64,000 bases of DNA from Chloroflexota bacterium (GTDB lineage Bacteria > Chloroflexota > Dehalococcoidia > JACPQK01): assembly GCA_016190505.1 (NCBI GenBank), contig JACPQM010000024.1:79248-143247 (forward strand), in the 5' to 3' direction. The notes under the pieces were generated by a model that was given only the letters and a program-made list of their open reading frames with translations, did no database searches and had not been told where the DNA came from. Made by a program: the position numbers and the translations under genes. Of this stretch, positions 1 to 7,820 are shown piece after piece (position 1 is the first letter of the stretch; each line of letters starts with the position of its first letter).

Positions 1-733
1 CGGCCTGGTTGCGGGCGAATCGCCCGGTGTTGCGTATGGAACGCTCCAGGAGGACGGTGTCACGCTCGCTGAGGTCTATTAGCCAGTGTTTGAAGCTGGG
101 GTGGGCGGGGCATTCCTCGGTGGCCATGAAACGAGTGCCCATGAGCACTGCCTCGGCTCCCAAAGACAGGGCGGCCACGAAGCCCCGGGCGTCGCCGAAG
201 CCGCCTCCAGCTACCACGGGGATGGTCACCGACTGGGAGGCCAGGGGCAGGAGGATGAGGCTGGTCACGTCGTCCATGCCCGGGTGGCCGCCACACTCGA
301 AGCCTACCACGGTGACTGCGTCCACCCCGGCATGCTCCACGTGTCGCGCGAAACGCACCGCGGGGACTTTGTGGATGACCTTGACTCCGGCGGCCTTGAA
401 CTGGGGCAGGAACTCCTCGGGGCTGCGCCCCGAGGTCTCTACCGCCTTGACCCCTTCTTCGATAAGCACGTTCACGAAGGCGGACGTGTTGACGGGGCGG
501 ATGGTGGGCATCAGGGTGACGTTGACCCCCAGGGGTTTGTCGGTTAGCTGTTTGGCCTTGCGGAGCTCGTCGCGGAACCCCTCGGGGTCCTGGAAGTTGC
601 CGGCGTTGATCATCCCCAACGCCCCAGCCTCGGACACGGCAGCCGCCAGCTCAGCCACACCCAGCCACTGCATCCCCCCCTGGATAATGGGGTACTTGAT
701 GCCGAGCATCTCCGTCACCCTGGTCTGGAACAC
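1..733 (-). CDS. Nitronate monooxygenase / FabK-like flavoprotein, 3' end beyond window
   Basis: Reading the - strand from a GTG at 733 (AAAGGGG lies about 7 nt upstream) gives an open frame that runs off the window at base 1 after about 244 codons. It begins VFQTRVTEMLGIKYPIIQGGMQW, the typical start of the 2-nitropropane dioxygenase/NMO TIM barrel. Further on come a glycine-rich VVAGGGFGD phosphate-binding loop and an ALSLGAEAVLMGTRF segment, as in FMN-binding NMO and enoyl-ACP reductase II (FabK). Members oxidise alkyl nitronates or reduce enoyl-ACP using FMN. No fatty-acid synthesis genes are seen nearby, so NMO is the safer call. The C-terminus is missing only because of the window edge. 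Confidence 0.88.
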   Translation of the reverse strand, partial: MFQTRVTEMLGIKYPIIQGGMQWLGVAELAAAVSEAGALGMINAGNFQDPEGFRDELRKAKQLTDKPLGVNVTLMPTIRPVNTSAFVNVLIEEGVKAVETSGRSPEEFLPQFKAAGVKVIHKVPAVRFARHVEHAGVDAVTVVGFECGGHPGMDDVTSLILLPLASQSVTIPVVAGGGFGDARGFVAALSLGAEAVLMGTRFMATEECPAHPSFKHWLIDLSERDTVLLERSIRNTGRFARNQA

Positions 734-806
734 TGTAGTCCCCTTTCTAACTCAAACAGACAGCGGCCATTATACCTAGCGGTGGGGTCCCCCTTGGCGC
801 TCGGAT

Positions 807-1100
807 TCACCCCCTTCTGTCCCCTTGCCAAGAGGGACAGAAAGGGGTACCTCCCGCGAGGGCGACGGACAGCGCGTGTACGCTGATTTCCACAACTTGG
901 TACGAATTGCCCCACCCTTGCTTGGGCCTTGCCCGTAGCGGAAGCTCGATGACACAATACGCGTTGTCCCGGGCGGTCAGGGCCATTGCCTTGTGCCGGT
1001 GAGACTGGCTTATCACTACCGGCTTGTCTATCTGGCGGGCGTTGATGGCTATGCGGTCGCCCCGGAGGGCGTCACCAACGTCAAACAGCGTCTGTGGCAA
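807..1100 (-). CDS. Small protein of unknown function (second gene of a pair)
   Basis: A 97-codon frame with a TTG start at 1100 overlaps the stop of the upstream frame (1081-1401) by 20 bp, which suggests translational coupling. The first 80 residues (PQTLFDVGDALRGDRIAINARQ and onward) look like an ordinary soluble protein. The last 15 or so residues are encoded by the intergenic palindrome at 810-847, so the natural C-terminus may have been altered by that repeat. I do not recognise the family. The support is its position in a pair and plausible composition; it could be a non-coding frame. Confidence 0.42.
   Translation of the reverse strand: MPQTLFDVGDALRGDRIAINARQIDKPVVISQSHRHKAMALTARDNAYCVIELPLRARPKQGWGNSYQVVEISVHALSVALAGGTPFCPSWQGDRRG
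810..847. repeat. Intergenic palindrome, radA-type inner hairpin
   Basis: The arms CCCCCTTCTGTCCC and GGGACAGAAAGGGG pair with a single mismatch around a CTTGCCAAGA loop. The loop and C-rich arms match the inner hairpin at 25738-25776, so the two belong to one repeat family. It overlaps the 3' end of the small - strand reading frame at 807-1100 and could end transcription there, although no T-run follows. Confidence 0.6.
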
Positions 1101-1401
1101 CTTCGACGTTCCCTTCGCTGATAAGCTCGTTGCAGATTTCTACGACCAGGGGCAAATCGAGCCGTAGCTGTCTCGCTATGTCGGAGAAATAAAGCACCGC
1201 TCCGCTACCGAACAGCTCCCGTATTTCGTGCTTGGCTTGTTCTCTGCTCATGGTCCGCAACACAATGACATCTGGCCTATCCGTTGCCAGGGTTATTGCT
1301 TCAAGGGAAGCTACTCGGCGCTCCAAACGCTTGATCTTGTTCAGCAACCGGTCATCGGTCTTCCGTCTTGTGCTTTGCACAATGGCCTCCTGCCTGTGCA
1401 T
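1081..1401 (-). CDS. Small coiled-coil plus winged-helix-like protein
   Basis: From ATG 1401 the product is about 106 residues. The N-terminal half is basic and heptad-like (RRKTDDRLLNKIKRLERRVASLEAI), suggesting a short coiled coil. The C-terminal half (EIRELFGSGAVLYFSDIARQLRLDLPLVVEICNELISEG) has the helix pattern of a winged helix in which a recognition helix follows FSDIARQLRLD. A small DNA-binding regulator is inferred. TTG 1464 would add 21 residues. The gene diverges from aspS, whose promoter lies between them. No family name can be given. Confidence 0.6.
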   Translation of the reverse strand: MHRQEAIVQSTRRKTDDRLLNKIKRLERRVASLEAITLATDRPDVIVLRTMSREQAKHEIRELFGSGAVLYFSDIARQLRLDLPLVVEICNELISEGNVEVATDAV

Positions 1402-1490
1402 GCCCAGGCAGCCCCAGTTTACCACCTGTGCCCACCTATTTGAAACAGGCAATAATGCTACCAAGACTCGTCAACTTGCCAACGCTTGCG

Positions 1491-1519
1491 TTGACCTGAC
1501 AGGCACACAGTGCTATATT
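1491..1519 (+). promoter_or_regulatory. Sigma-70-type promoter of aspS, apparently leaderless
   Basis: TTGACC (1491-1496), a 17-bp spacer and TATATT (1514-1519) form a near-consensus promoter. Transcription would start about 7 nt after the -10 box, at 1526-1527, directly against the ATG at 1528. No room for a ribosome-binding site remains. Confidence 0.8.
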
Positions 1520-1527
1520 CAGCGGGA

Positions 1528-3291
1528 ATGACCGCCCGCCAGAGCTGCGGACTGCTGACTGCCGCCCACGTCGGCCACCAGGTGACCCTGATGGGTTGGG
1601 TACACCGGCGACGCGACCACGGCGGCATTATCTTCGTTGACTTGAGGGACCGTGCAGGTCTCGCCCAGGTCGTGTTCAACCCTGAGCTATCCCCCGGCTC
1701 CCACGAGGTGGGTTCTCAGCTCCGCGCCGAGTATGTGGTGCGGGTGGATGGGGAGGTGCGCCGCCGGCCGGCAGGGACCGAGAACCCCAACCTGCCCACG
1801 GGCGAGGTCGAGGTGGTGGCCAATTCAGTGACCATCTTGAACACCTCCAAGACCCCGCCTTTTTACATCTATGAGGATGGTGAGGTGGACGAGCTGCTCC
1901 GGCTCAAGTACCGCTATCTGGACTTGCGCCGCCAGCGTATGCAGCGCAACATTGTGCTCCGCCACCGCGTGGTCAAGTTCCTGCGGGACTTCCTGGACGC
2001 ACGCGGGTTCATCGAGGTGGAGACCCCGGTGTTGATCAAGAGCACCCCCGAGGGCGCCCGGGACTACCTGGTGCCCAGCCGGATGTACCCTGGCCAGTTC
2101 TACGCGTTGCCCCAGTCGCCGCAGCAACTCAAACAGCTCCTGATGGTGGCCGGCTTCGAGAAGTACTTCCAGATCGCCCGCTGTTTCCGTGACGAGGACC
2201 TGCGGGCCGACCGCCAGCCTGAGTTCACCCAGCTCGACATCGAGATGTCCTTTGTGGGCGTGGACGACGTGCTTGGGCTCATGGAGGAGATGTGCACCGC
2301 CCTGGTGGAGAAGGTCACTCCTCAGTTCCACATGGTGAGGCCGTTCCCCCGGCTGACCTACGCCCAGGCCGTGGAGCGCTACGGCAACGACAAACCAGAC
2401 CTGCGTTTTGGTCTGGAGCTGGCCGACCTGTCCGCCATAGCGGCGCGGACCGATTTCGGCGTGTTTCGCACGGCCCTGGCCCAGAAGGGCGTAGTCAAGG
2501 GTCTGGCCCTCCCGGGTGCCGCCCGCTACACGCGCACGCAGCTCGAAGAGCTCACCCGCTGGGCACAAGAGCGCGGGGCCAAGGGACTGGTGTCCATCCC
2601 TCTGGACGCGGAAGCGGCGGGGCGCTCCGTTGCCATGAAATACCTGTCGCCGGGGCAGGTTGAGGCAATGGCCTCACGCCTGGGCGCCAAGCAGGGCGAC
2701 CTGCTGCTCCTGGTGGCGGACCAGGCCGCGGTGGCCAATGCCGTGCTGAGCGCGCTCAGACAGGAGTTGGGCCGCCGCCTGGGACTGGCCGATCCCGACC
2801 TCCTGGCCTTCGCTTTCGTCACCGATTTCCCTTTGTTCGAGTGGAACGAAAAGGAGGGGCGCTGGGACTCAGCCCATCACCCCTTTACGGCGCCGCTGGA
2901 GGAGGACATCCCGCTGCTGGATACGGACCTGGCACGGGTCCGCTCCCTGGCTTACGACCTGGTGTGCAACGGGTATGAGCTGTCCTCCGGCAGCATCCGC
3001 ATTCACCGCCGCGAGCTTCAGGAGAAGATACTGGGCATTCTCAAGTACAACCGTGGGGACGCCCAGGCCCGGTTCGGCCACCTGCTCGAGGCCCTGGAGT
3101 TCGGGGCGCCGCCCCATGGTGGCATCGCGCCTGGCATAGACCGGCTGGTCATGCTGCTGGCCCGGGAGACTACCATCCGCGAGGTTATCGCCTTCCCCAA
3201 GACCCAAATGGCCACCGACCCTATGACCAGCGCTCCGTCGCCGGTATCGCCTGAGCAACTGCGTGAGCTGCATTTGCAGGTGACGGAGTAG
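1528..3291 (+). CDS. aspS: Aspartyl-tRNA synthetase, bacterial type
   Basis: Charges tRNA-Asp with aspartate in the cytoplasm. The 587-residue product has the bacterial architecture: an N-terminal OB-fold anticodon-binding domain (residues about 1-105, GWVHRRRDHGGIIFVDLRD), class II motif 2 near residue 222 (CFRDEDLRADRQPEFTQLD), an inserted GAD domain (about 290-400), and motif 3 near residue 532 (GIAPGIDRLVMLL). The start at 1528 is preferred over the in-frame GTG at 1510 because 1510 lies inside the promoter and the mRNA should begin at about 1527. In many free-living bacteria without gatCAB-dependent tRNA-Asn this gene is discriminating; specificity cannot be settled here. Confidence 0.97.
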   Translation: MTARQSCGLLTAAHVGHQVTLMGWVHRRRDHGGIIFVDLRDRAGLAQVVFNPELSPGSHEVGSQLRAEYVVRVDGEVRRRPAGTENPNLPTGEVEVVANSVTILNTSKTPPFYIYEDGEVDELLRLKYRYLDLRRQRMQRNIVLRHRVVKFLRDFLDARGFIEVETPVLIKSTPEGARDYLVPSRMYPGQFYALPQSPQQLKQLLMVAGFEKYFQIARCFRDEDLRADRQPEFTQLDIEMSFVGVDDVLGLMEEMCTALVEKVTPQFHMVRPFPRLTYAQAVERYGNDKPDLRFGLELADLSAIAARTDFGVFRTALAQKGVVKGLALPGAARYTRTQLEELTRWAQERGAKGLVSIPLDAEAAGRSVAMKYLSPGQVEAMASRLGAKQGDLLLLVADQAAVANAVLSALRQELGRRLGLADPDLLAFAFVTDFPLFEWNEKEGRWDSAHHPFTAPLEEDIPLLDTDLARVRSLAYDLVCNGYELSSGSIRIHRRELQEKILGILKYNRGDAQARFGHLLEALEFGAPPHGGIAPGIDRLVMLLARETTIREVIAFPKTQMATDPMTSAPSPVSPEQLRELHLQVTE

Positions 3292-3374
3292 GGACAGTTT
3301 GACCGCCGCCGTCTTTGAGCTAGCAGTTGTACTGGTATGCCCCGCCTACCCAGCGGGGGATTTGCAGCTAGCGC

Positions 3375-3403
3375 TTGACCACAGGCGACAAATGTGATAC
3401 AAA
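3375..3403 (+). promoter_or_regulatory. Candidate promoter of the BrnT/BrnA locus
   Basis: TTGACC (3375-3380), a 17-bp spacer and TACAAA (3398-3403). The predicted start of transcription at about 3410 is only a few bases before the GTG at 3413, so the toxin message would be almost leaderless. Confidence 0.55.
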
Positions 3404-3412
3404 GGCAGTAGC

Positions 3413-3681
3413 GTGCTCATACTCCGGCTGGAACTTGACGAGGCTGTGGCTGAGCACGTCGCTCGCCATCGTGTCAAGCTGGAAGAGATTAGGGATGTTT
3501 GCTTTGGGCCCCACCTCGAAACGAGAACCAGGATGGTAGGTTGTTAGTGCTTGGGCAGTCGTCTGCGGGCCGCTACTTGGCCGTTGTGTTGGCTCATCTT
3601 GGCTCTGGTACCTATCGGCTTGTCACAGCAAGAGACATGACTAAGGCGGAGAAAGCCTATTGTCGAAGGCGTTTGGAGTAG
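3413..3681 (+). pseudogene. brnT: BrnT-family toxin gene broken by a frameshift
   Basis: BrnT toxins are RelE-fold ribonucleases. Here the family's features are split across two frames. From GTG 3413 one frame reads VLILRLELDEAVAEHVARHR, then VCFGPHLE, and stops at 3547. The next frame, open to 3681, holds the second half: GRLLVLGQSSAGRYLAVVL and YRLVTARDMTKAEKAYCRRR, the conserved BrnT C-terminal pattern (VSARxATxxE-like). A one-base slip near 3510-3540 joins them into one normal-length BrnT of about 89 residues. It is either an inactivated toxin, a sequencing error, or (least likely) recoded. The antitoxin follows 13 bp downstream and is intact. Confidence 0.72.
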
Positions 3682-3694
3682 GGGGTAGCTGGAA

Positions 3695-4006
3695 TTGCCG
3701 AAGATGGTAGACCGTCAAGCAGAGGCGGAATATTGGGACACACACGAGTTGGTGGGGCGGGGCAGGGGTTTCAAGAAAGTTCCCGCGGCGAACGTAGAGA
3801 ACCTTGAGTACCGTTTGAACCTCCGTCTGACCATGAGGGACATGCACCGGCTGGCGGAGGAGGCGGAGAAACGAGGCGTACGTTTCACGGAGCTTGCCAG
3901 GCAGTTCATTGGCGAGGGCCTGGAACGTGCCGATAGCAGTACGCTGGAGGCCCGCCTGGAGGCGCTGGTCAGGGATGTGGCAGAGCTGAAGCAACGGGTG
4001 GGATAA
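3695..4006 (+). CDS. brnA: BrnA-like antitoxin with CopG/RHH features
   Basis: The 103-residue product begins MPKMVDRQAEAEYWDTHEL. The FWDTH-type motif is characteristic of BrnA antitoxins and related CopG-family proteins. The following basic, helical segment (YRLNLRLTMRDMHRLAEEAEKRGVRFTELARQFIGEGLE) fits a ribbon-helix-helix DNA-binding fold that would repress its own operon and neutralise BrnT. The tail is a short predicted coiled coil (LEARLEALVRDVAELKQRV). The start is TTG 3695 or ATG 3704. It stays intact beside a frameshifted toxin, as expected if the toxin was lost first. Confidence 0.75.
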   Translation: MPKMVDRQAEAEYWDTHELVGRGRGFKKVPAANVENLEYRLNLRLTMRDMHRLAEEAEKRGVRFTELARQFIGEGLERADSSTLEARLEALVRDVAELKQRVG

Positions 4007-4029
4007 CACCTTAGAACGGAGACCTGTAC

Positions 4030-5697
4030 ATGTTGCGTAGCCGTTTGGCGCTGATCATCGTGGCCCTGGTGGGCGTATTAGCCTTGCTGTTCGTGGTGCT
4101 GGCCGTGGGACTGGTGGCTGGCCTGGGGAGCAAGGGCTCGCCCGGGCCGGCCCCGGGCGAGACCCCCAGTGACCCTGCTGCAACCGGCAATGGCGTGCCC
4201 AGTGGCCCCAGTAGCGGGGAGCTGCGCATCCTGGGCGCAGACCCGCCGACCATGGACCCCCACCTGGCGGGTGACGTGGACTCTGCCACCTACATTGTGG
4301 AGATCTTCAGCGGCCTGGTCACCCTGGACAGGGACCTGAAGGTGGTCCCGGACATCGCCGAGAGCTGGCAGACGACCGACGGCGTCACCTGGACGTTCCA
4401 ACTCCGCCCGGGGGTGCGGTTCCACAACAACAAAGTGGTGACCGCACAGGACTTCAAGTTCTCTTTCGAGCGGGCCTGCGACCCGAGGACGGCGTCCACC
4501 ACCGCCCACACTTACCTGGGTGATATCGTAGGCTGCACTGACAAGCTAAACGGGGTGGCCCGAGAGGTCCGGGGTGTCCAGGTGGTGGATGACGCCACCT
4601 TGCGCCTGGTCATAGATGCGCCGAAGGTCTATTTCATCGAGAAGCTGACCTATCCCACGGCCTTCGTCTTGGACGAAGCTAACGTGCGCTCGGGCTCTGC
4701 CTGGACCCTGCGCCCCAACGGCACGGGCCCCTTCAAGCTTCAGGAGTGGCGCCCGGGCGAGCGCCTCATACTCCAGCGCAACGACGCCTACTACCGGGGG
4801 CCGGCCAAGCTGGAGCGCGTGCGCTTCATCCTGTCCGGCGGCTCATCCATCACCATGTATGAGAACAACGAGATTGACGTGTCTGGCGTGGGTCTCACTG
4901 ACATAGACCGGGCCCTCGATCCGGCCAACCCGCTGAACAGAGAGCTCATCAACGCGCCCGAGCTAAGTGTCGGCTACATCGGTTTCAACACGACCAAGCC
5001 GCCTTTCGACGACCTCAAGGTGCGCCAGGCCTTCAACTACGCCGTGGACAAGCGGAAGATCGTGTCTGTGGTGCTCAAAGACCTGGTGGAGCCCGCGGCA
5101 GGCATATTGCCCCCGGGGTTGCCCGGGTACTCCAAGGACATCAAAGGGCTGGAGTTCGACGCGGCCCGGGCCAAGCAACTTCTGGCCGAGTCCAAGTATG
5201 GTAGCGCCCAGGGCTTGGGCCGCGTAGTCATCACCATTCCGGGCACGGGCACCGCGCTGCCTCCCACCAGCGAGGCCATCATCCAGCAGTGGAAGGACAA
5301 TCTGGGGGTCACCGTCGAGATCCAGCAGGTGGAGTTCGCCACCTTCCTGCAGGACCTGAATCGGGGTATTTTCCAGGCTTTCGAGATCGGCTGGGTGGCC
5401 GACTACCCGGACCCGCAGAACTTCCTGGACCTGCTGTTCCATAGCGGCAGCCTGGAGAACCGGTCCTATTTCTCCGACCCGGAGGTGGACCGGATACTGG
5501 ACCAGGCCCGGGTGGAGAAGAACGAGACCGCCCGGCTGGCCTTGTACCGCCAGGCTGAGCAACTCATCGTGGACAAGGCGCCCTGGTTGCCGCTGTGGCA
5601 CGGCCGGGGCTACATCCTGGTGAAGCCGTATGTGAGGGGCTGGTACATCGCTCCCCTGGTGGTGCCCTTCTTCAAGGACATCTCGATAGAGAAGTAG
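4030..5697 (+). CDS. Oligopeptide/dipeptide ABC transporter substrate-binding protein
   Basis: A 555-residue solute-binding protein of the SBP_bac_5 (OppA/DppA) family. An N-terminal hydrophobic segment (residues about 5-32, LALIIVALVGVLALLFVVLAVGL) acts as an anchor or signal; no clear lipobox cysteine is present. A Gly/Pro/Ser linker follows, then typical family blocks: PPTMDPHLAGDVDSATYIVE, VTWTFQLRPGVRFHNN, ARQAFNYAVDKRKI and LYRQAEQLIVDKAPWLPL. It should deliver peptides or similar solutes to the two permeases encoded directly downstream. GGAG sits about 10 nt before the ATG. The matching ATPases are not in the window. Confidence 0.93.
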   Translation: MLRSRLALIIVALVGVLALLFVVLAVGLVAGLGSKGSPGPAPGETPSDPAATGNGVPSGPSSGELRILGADPPTMDPHLAGDVDSATYIVEIFSGLVTLDRDLKVVPDIAESWQTTDGVTWTFQLRPGVRFHNNKVVTAQDFKFSFERACDPRTASTTAHTYLGDIVGCTDKLNGVAREVRGVQVVDDATLRLVIDAPKVYFIEKLTYPTAFVLDEANVRSGSAWTLRPNGTGPFKLQEWRPGERLILQRNDAYYRGPAKLERVRFILSGGSSITMYENNEIDVSGVGLTDIDRALDPANPLNRELINAPELSVGYIGFNTTKPPFDDLKVRQAFNYAVDKRKIVSVVLKDLVEPAAGILPPGLPGYSKDIKGLEFDAARAKQLLAESKYGSAQGLGRVVITIPGTGTALPPTSEAIIQQWKDNLGVTVEIQQVEFATFLQDLNRGIFQAFEIGWVADYPDPQNFLDLLFHSGSLENRSYFSDPEVDRILDQARVEKNETARLALYRQAEQLIVDKAPWLPLWHGRGYILVKPYVRGWYIAPLVVPFFKDISIEK

Positions 5698-5707
5698 GCG
5701 AGAGCCG

Positions 5708-6637
5708 ATGTTGGCCTACATCCTCCGGCGCCTGTTGTGGGTGCCGGTGGTGCTGTTAGTAGTTACCTTCGTCACATTCGGACTGGGCGTTTATGGGCCG
5801 GGCGACCCCATCACGCTGCGCCTGGGGCAGCACGCCAACCCGGAGGTGGCTGCCCGGCTGCGCCATGAGCTAGGGCTGGACCAGCCCTTCGTGGTGCAGT
5901 ACCGGGAATACTTGTCGGGCGTGGTGCACGGCGATCTGGGGGAGAGCCTGGTCTATCGCGGCCGCCCAGTGTCGGCGCTCATTTTCCCCAAGATCTGGGT
6001 GTCCATGCAGCTTGGGCTGCTGGCTACAGCCATTGCCGTGGGGGCGGGAGTGCCCCTGGGGCTGATGGCTGCCCTGCGTCAGGGGACCTGGAAGGACACC
6101 AGTATCGTGAGCGGGGCGTTGTCCCTGTACATCATGCCCGCGTTTATCCTGGCCCCCATACTGCTCTACCTCTTCGCCTTCCGCCTGCACTGGGTGCCCG
6201 CTGCGGGCTGGGGGGGGCTTGTTGACAAGCGCATCATCTTGCCGGCCCTGGTGCTGGGCCTGCCCGGCATAGCCGGTATCACCCGGCTCATGCGGGCCAG
6301 CACCCTGGAGGTCATCGGGCAGGACTACGTGCGCACGGCCAGAGCCAAGGGGCTGCTGCCCCGGCGCATAAACTACGTGCACATCGGGCGCAACGCGATC
6401 CTGCCCGTGGTGACCGTGGTGGGACTTTCGCTGGCCACGCTGGTGGAGGGAGCGTTCATCACCGAGACCATCTTCGGCATACCCGGGGTAGGTCGCCTGG
6501 CCGTCGAGTCGTTGTTCGCTCGGGACTACCCCGTCATCATGGCCCTCACCCTACTGGTGGCCGCGGGCTACGTATTCGTGAATCTGGCTGTGGACATCGC
6601 CTACGGGGTCCTTGACCCCCGCATAAGGTACAGGTGA
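5708..6637 (+). CDS. Peptide ABC transporter permease, DppB/OppB type
   Basis: A 309-residue integral membrane protein with about six predicted helices, starting MLAYILRRLLWVPVVLLVVTFVTF, the usual DppB opening. The EAA loop that docks the ATPase is visible as YVRTARAKGLLPRRINYVHIGRNAILP. It begins 10 bp after the binding-protein gene and is followed 9 bp later by the second permease, so the three genes form one operon. Confidence 0.94.
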   Translation: MLAYILRRLLWVPVVLLVVTFVTFGLGVYGPGDPITLRLGQHANPEVAARLRHELGLDQPFVVQYREYLSGVVHGDLGESLVYRGRPVSALIFPKIWVSMQLGLLATAIAVGAGVPLGLMAALRQGTWKDTSIVSGALSLYIMPAFILAPILLYLFAFRLHWVPAAGWGGLVDKRIILPALVLGLPGIAGITRLMRASTLEVIGQDYVRTARAKGLLPRRINYVHIGRNAILPVVTVVGLSLATLVEGAFITETIFGIPGVGRLAVESLFARDYPVIMALTLLVAAGYVFVNLAVDIAYGVLDPRIRYR

Positions 6638-6646
6638 TTCTCAGCC

Positions 6647-7609
6647 ATGGCTAGCACGACGTTCGAGGCCGCGCCAGCGGCCGTCAGGCACCGGGCACGC
6701 AGCCCGTGGCGGGAAGCCCTGCGGCGCTTCCTGCGCAAGCGGGCTGCAGTGGCCTGCCTGGTGTTCCTGTTGATCGTGTACTTCGCCGGTCTGCTGGCGC
6801 CCTGGGTCGCCCCGTACGACTTCCGGGCCCAGGACCTGGACAATGCGGGGCAAGGTCCCAGCCTGAGCCATCCCCTGGGCACCGACCGGCTGGGCCGGGA
6901 CATCTTCAGCCGCATCATCTGGGGCGCCCGCACCGCCGCCATCGTGTCCATCGCTGCTGTGGTCACGGGCAGCCTGGTTTTGGGGATGGTGCTGGGCAGC
7001 CTGGCTGGCTACTTTGGCCGCTGGGTGGACACCATCATCATGCGCATCGGGGACATCTTCCTGGCTTTCCCCGGCCTGCTGCTGGTGATATTCATAGCGG
7101 CCACCCTCAAGCCCCGGGCGTTGGCGCTGGCAGTGGCCGTGGAGGACAGCCTGGGCGTAAGGGGTATTGTCGCCTCAGGCCTGGTGGACTACTTCGTGGT
7201 ATTCGGCGCGCTGGCCCTGTTCGGCTGGGTGGGCATGGCCCGGCTGGTCCGGGGGCAGATGCTGGCCCTGAAGGAAGCGCAGTTTGTGGAGGCGGCGCGG
7301 GCGCTGGGGGCGGGTCCGGGGCGCATCGTCTTCCGTCACATGCTGCCCAACGCCATGGGACCCATTATCGTGATCGTATCTATGGCCATGGGCGGCACCG
7401 TCACCTCCGAGGTGGTGCTGAGCTGGCTGGGCATTGGCATCCAGCCCCCCAACCCGAGCTGGGGGACCATGCTCTGGGAGAACCAGGGCATGCTCAGGTC
7501 GAATCCCCACCTGCTACTGGTGCCGGCGGCAGTGGTGGCCTCGGTGATATTCGCCTTCAACATCCTGGGCGACGGCCTGAACGACGCCCTAAACCCGCGG
7601 GCACGGTAG
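6647..7609 (+). CDS. Peptide ABC transporter permease, DppC/OppC type
   Basis: A 320-residue partner permease. It has the DppC-specific N-terminal region with one helix (AVACLVFLLIVYFAGLLAPWVAPYD), the conserved SHPLGTDRLGRDIFSRIIWGAR block, and the EAA loop FVEAARALGAGPGRIVFRHMLPN. It ends LGDGLNDALNPRAR, as is usual for the family. It should form a heterodimeric channel with the 5708-6637 product. No ATP-binding subunits follow, so this importer must share ATPases encoded elsewhere. Confidence 0.94.
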   Translation: MASTTFEAAPAAVRHRARSPWREALRRFLRKRAAVACLVFLLIVYFAGLLAPWVAPYDFRAQDLDNAGQGPSLSHPLGTDRLGRDIFSRIIWGARTAAIVSIAAVVTGSLVLGMVLGSLAGYFGRWVDTIIMRIGDIFLAFPGLLLVIFIAATLKPRALALAVAVEDSLGVRGIVASGLVDYFVVFGALALFGWVGMARLVRGQMLALKEAQFVEAARALGAGPGRIVFRHMLPNAMGPIIVIVSMAMGGTVTSEVVLSWLGIGIQPPNPSWGTMLWENQGMLRSNPHLLLVPAAVVASVIFAFNILGDGLNDALNPRAR

Positions 7610-7790
7610 TCATTCGCCATACCACGGAAGCGACACGCAGGTCGGGGCTGCCAACCTGCCCTGGCCTCCAGGTTACGTAGTGGGCAAGCTCGACGTTGGC
7701 CCCCTTGACCATGCAGATCAACTCCCTTCCGGAAGGGTGCACTGACCGCCTGCGGGTGCAGCCTGCTAGCGGTGCCAGACGTGATATGGT

Positions 7791-7796
7791 TATAAT
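7791..7796 (+). promoter_or_regulatory. Probable -10 box for the tig-clpP-clpX operon
   Basis: A perfect TATAAT lies about 25 nt before the TTG start of tig, and GAAGGGAG between them serves as ribosome-binding site. No good -35 box is seen at the proper distance. The rest of the 7610-7790 gap shows no other feature. Confidence 0.55.
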
Positions 7797-7820
7797 GAGG
7801 CCAGTAGAAGGGAGTTTCAG

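Noticed and set aside
9..779. A 256-codon + strand frame at the window start
   Set aside because: It is antisense to the clear nitronate monooxygenase frame and has a Ser/Arg/Pro-rich composition typical of a high-GC shadow frame.
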